Shown: positions 62,327 to 62,631 of the stretch, one piece after another | Layout of the letters: each line of letters begins with the position of its first letter | Numbering within the stretch: position 1 is the first letter of the stretch | NCBI GenBank assembly: GCA_964423835.1 | Contig: CAYRGJ010000019.1 | Location: forward strand, 1-62,631 | DNA from: JAFGCL01 sp964423835 | GTDB taxonomy: Bacteria > Chloroflexota > Dehalococcoidia > UBA2247 > RBG-13-53-26 | Length of the DNA: 62,631 nt | Direction: 5' to 3' | Notes under the pieces: generated by a model | What the model saw: only the letters and a program-made list of their open reading frames with translations | Told to the model about the DNA's origin: nothing | The model's database searches: none | Translations under genes and position numbers: made by a program

Positions 62327-62455
62327 AGTCAACCTCCACACGATTCAGTCAACTACCTGATTGTGCCTCGAATTGTACAACTCGAACGCCGGAAAGGACA
62401 AACTGCAGCAACAGGAGCAACTGAGGCAACGGGCGGGTAGGCGGCCGTAACCGAT

Positions 62456-62479
62456 GGGGCGGGCATCTGTGCCCGCCCC
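62456..62479. terminator. GC-rich hairpin downstream of the right-edge gene
   Basis: 10-bp perfect stem (GGGGCGGGCA / TGCCCGCCCC), loop TCTG, 36 bp after the minus-strand stop at 62515. The position is like that of the hairpin after the PKD gene at 38397-38426. No U-run on the minus strand. Confidence 0.5.
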
Positions 62480-62514
62480 CGCTGGTCTTGTTCGATTGAT
62501 CAAGCTGCTGAAGG

Positions 62515-62631
62515 CTACTGTACCGTGAAGGTCCACGCGCCGGTCCAGGCGCTGGTGTTCCCGGCGGCATCCACGCCGCGCACGCGCCAGTAGTACGTCC
62601 CGGGCACGAGCTCGGTGGTCACTACGCACGA
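62515..62631 (-). CDS. C-terminus of an FN3-like repeat surface protein (partial)
   Basis: 38 codons and a stop, entering from the right edge. SCVVTTELVPGTYYWRVRGV then DAAGNTSAWTGAWTFTVQ nearly copies the last unit of the PKD protein at 38446 (DAAGNASAWTGAWSFTVAN). It is therefore the end of a related secreted repeat protein whose body lies outside the window. Confidence 0.85.
   Translation of the reverse strand, partial: SCVVTTELVPGTYYWRVRGVDAAGNTSAWTGAWTFTVQ

Overview
This 62.6-kb window is high-GC DNA with one 100-N scaffold gap. The gene content suggests a free-living anaerobe of the Chloroflexota (Dehalococcoidia-like); that placement is inferred from the mix of genes, not from a marker phylogeny. 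It combines acyl-CoA and CoA-transferase genes, an aldehyde ferredoxin oxidoreductase, a Ni-CO dehydrogenase with its ferredoxin and flavoprotein, a lone 2-hydroxyacyl-CoA dehydratase-type subunit, and large secreted repeat proteins. Recognisable promoters have TTGACA-like -35 boxes, mostly 18 nt from the -10 box, and several genes seem to have very short leaders.

Region by region: 1-3493 is the N-terminal part of a giant secreted protein on the minus strand, preceded by a structured leader RNA. 3965-13428 is housekeeping: CoA-transferase, FabF and RecJ on the plus strand, then Lgt, FtsY, a compact pyruvate phosphate dikinase and an SPFH protein on the minus strand. 13654-20600 is an accessory zone: tRNA-Lys with a duplicated 3' half (probable att sites), a zinc-ribbon gene, two beta-propeller lipoproteins sharing 203 identical bases, an orphan trehalohydrolase, a channel-like protein, and fossils of an XRE regulator and of livF. 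20717-29172 is central and acyl-CoA metabolism (AOR, CrtC-like lipocalin, SDR, two MaoC hot-dog proteins, two CaiB/BaiF CoA-transferases). 29224-38320 holds an acyltransferase, a UvrD-type helicase, the cooF-cooS-flavoprotein operon, two small minus-strand genes and the dehydratase subunit.

38446-59441 is a cell-surface island. It encodes a deacetylase-like PKD protein, a B12-binding radical SAM enzyme, a GT-C-like membrane protein, a DUF1616-like protein, and three adjacent genes forming a miniature cohesin-dockerin set: a dockerin-bearing beta-helix protein, a cohesin-dockerin adaptor and a membrane-anchored cohesin. A glycan cluster follows (DUF354, PIG-L, WbqC, GT4, flippase, carbamoyltransferase). 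The remainder holds small genes (dodecin, zinc ribbons, a conserved 58-residue protein) and the C-terminus of another repeat-rich surface protein.

The most novel signal is a leader RNA found twice, 48 kb apart: in front of the giant surface protein at the left edge and in front of the glycan cluster at 51.6 kb. Both copies have a promoter, an 11-nt box, a 35-36-nt core, and an intrinsic terminator whose 5' arm overlaps the core. That is the layout of a riboswitch or attenuator co-regulating surface structures. I do not recognise the class.
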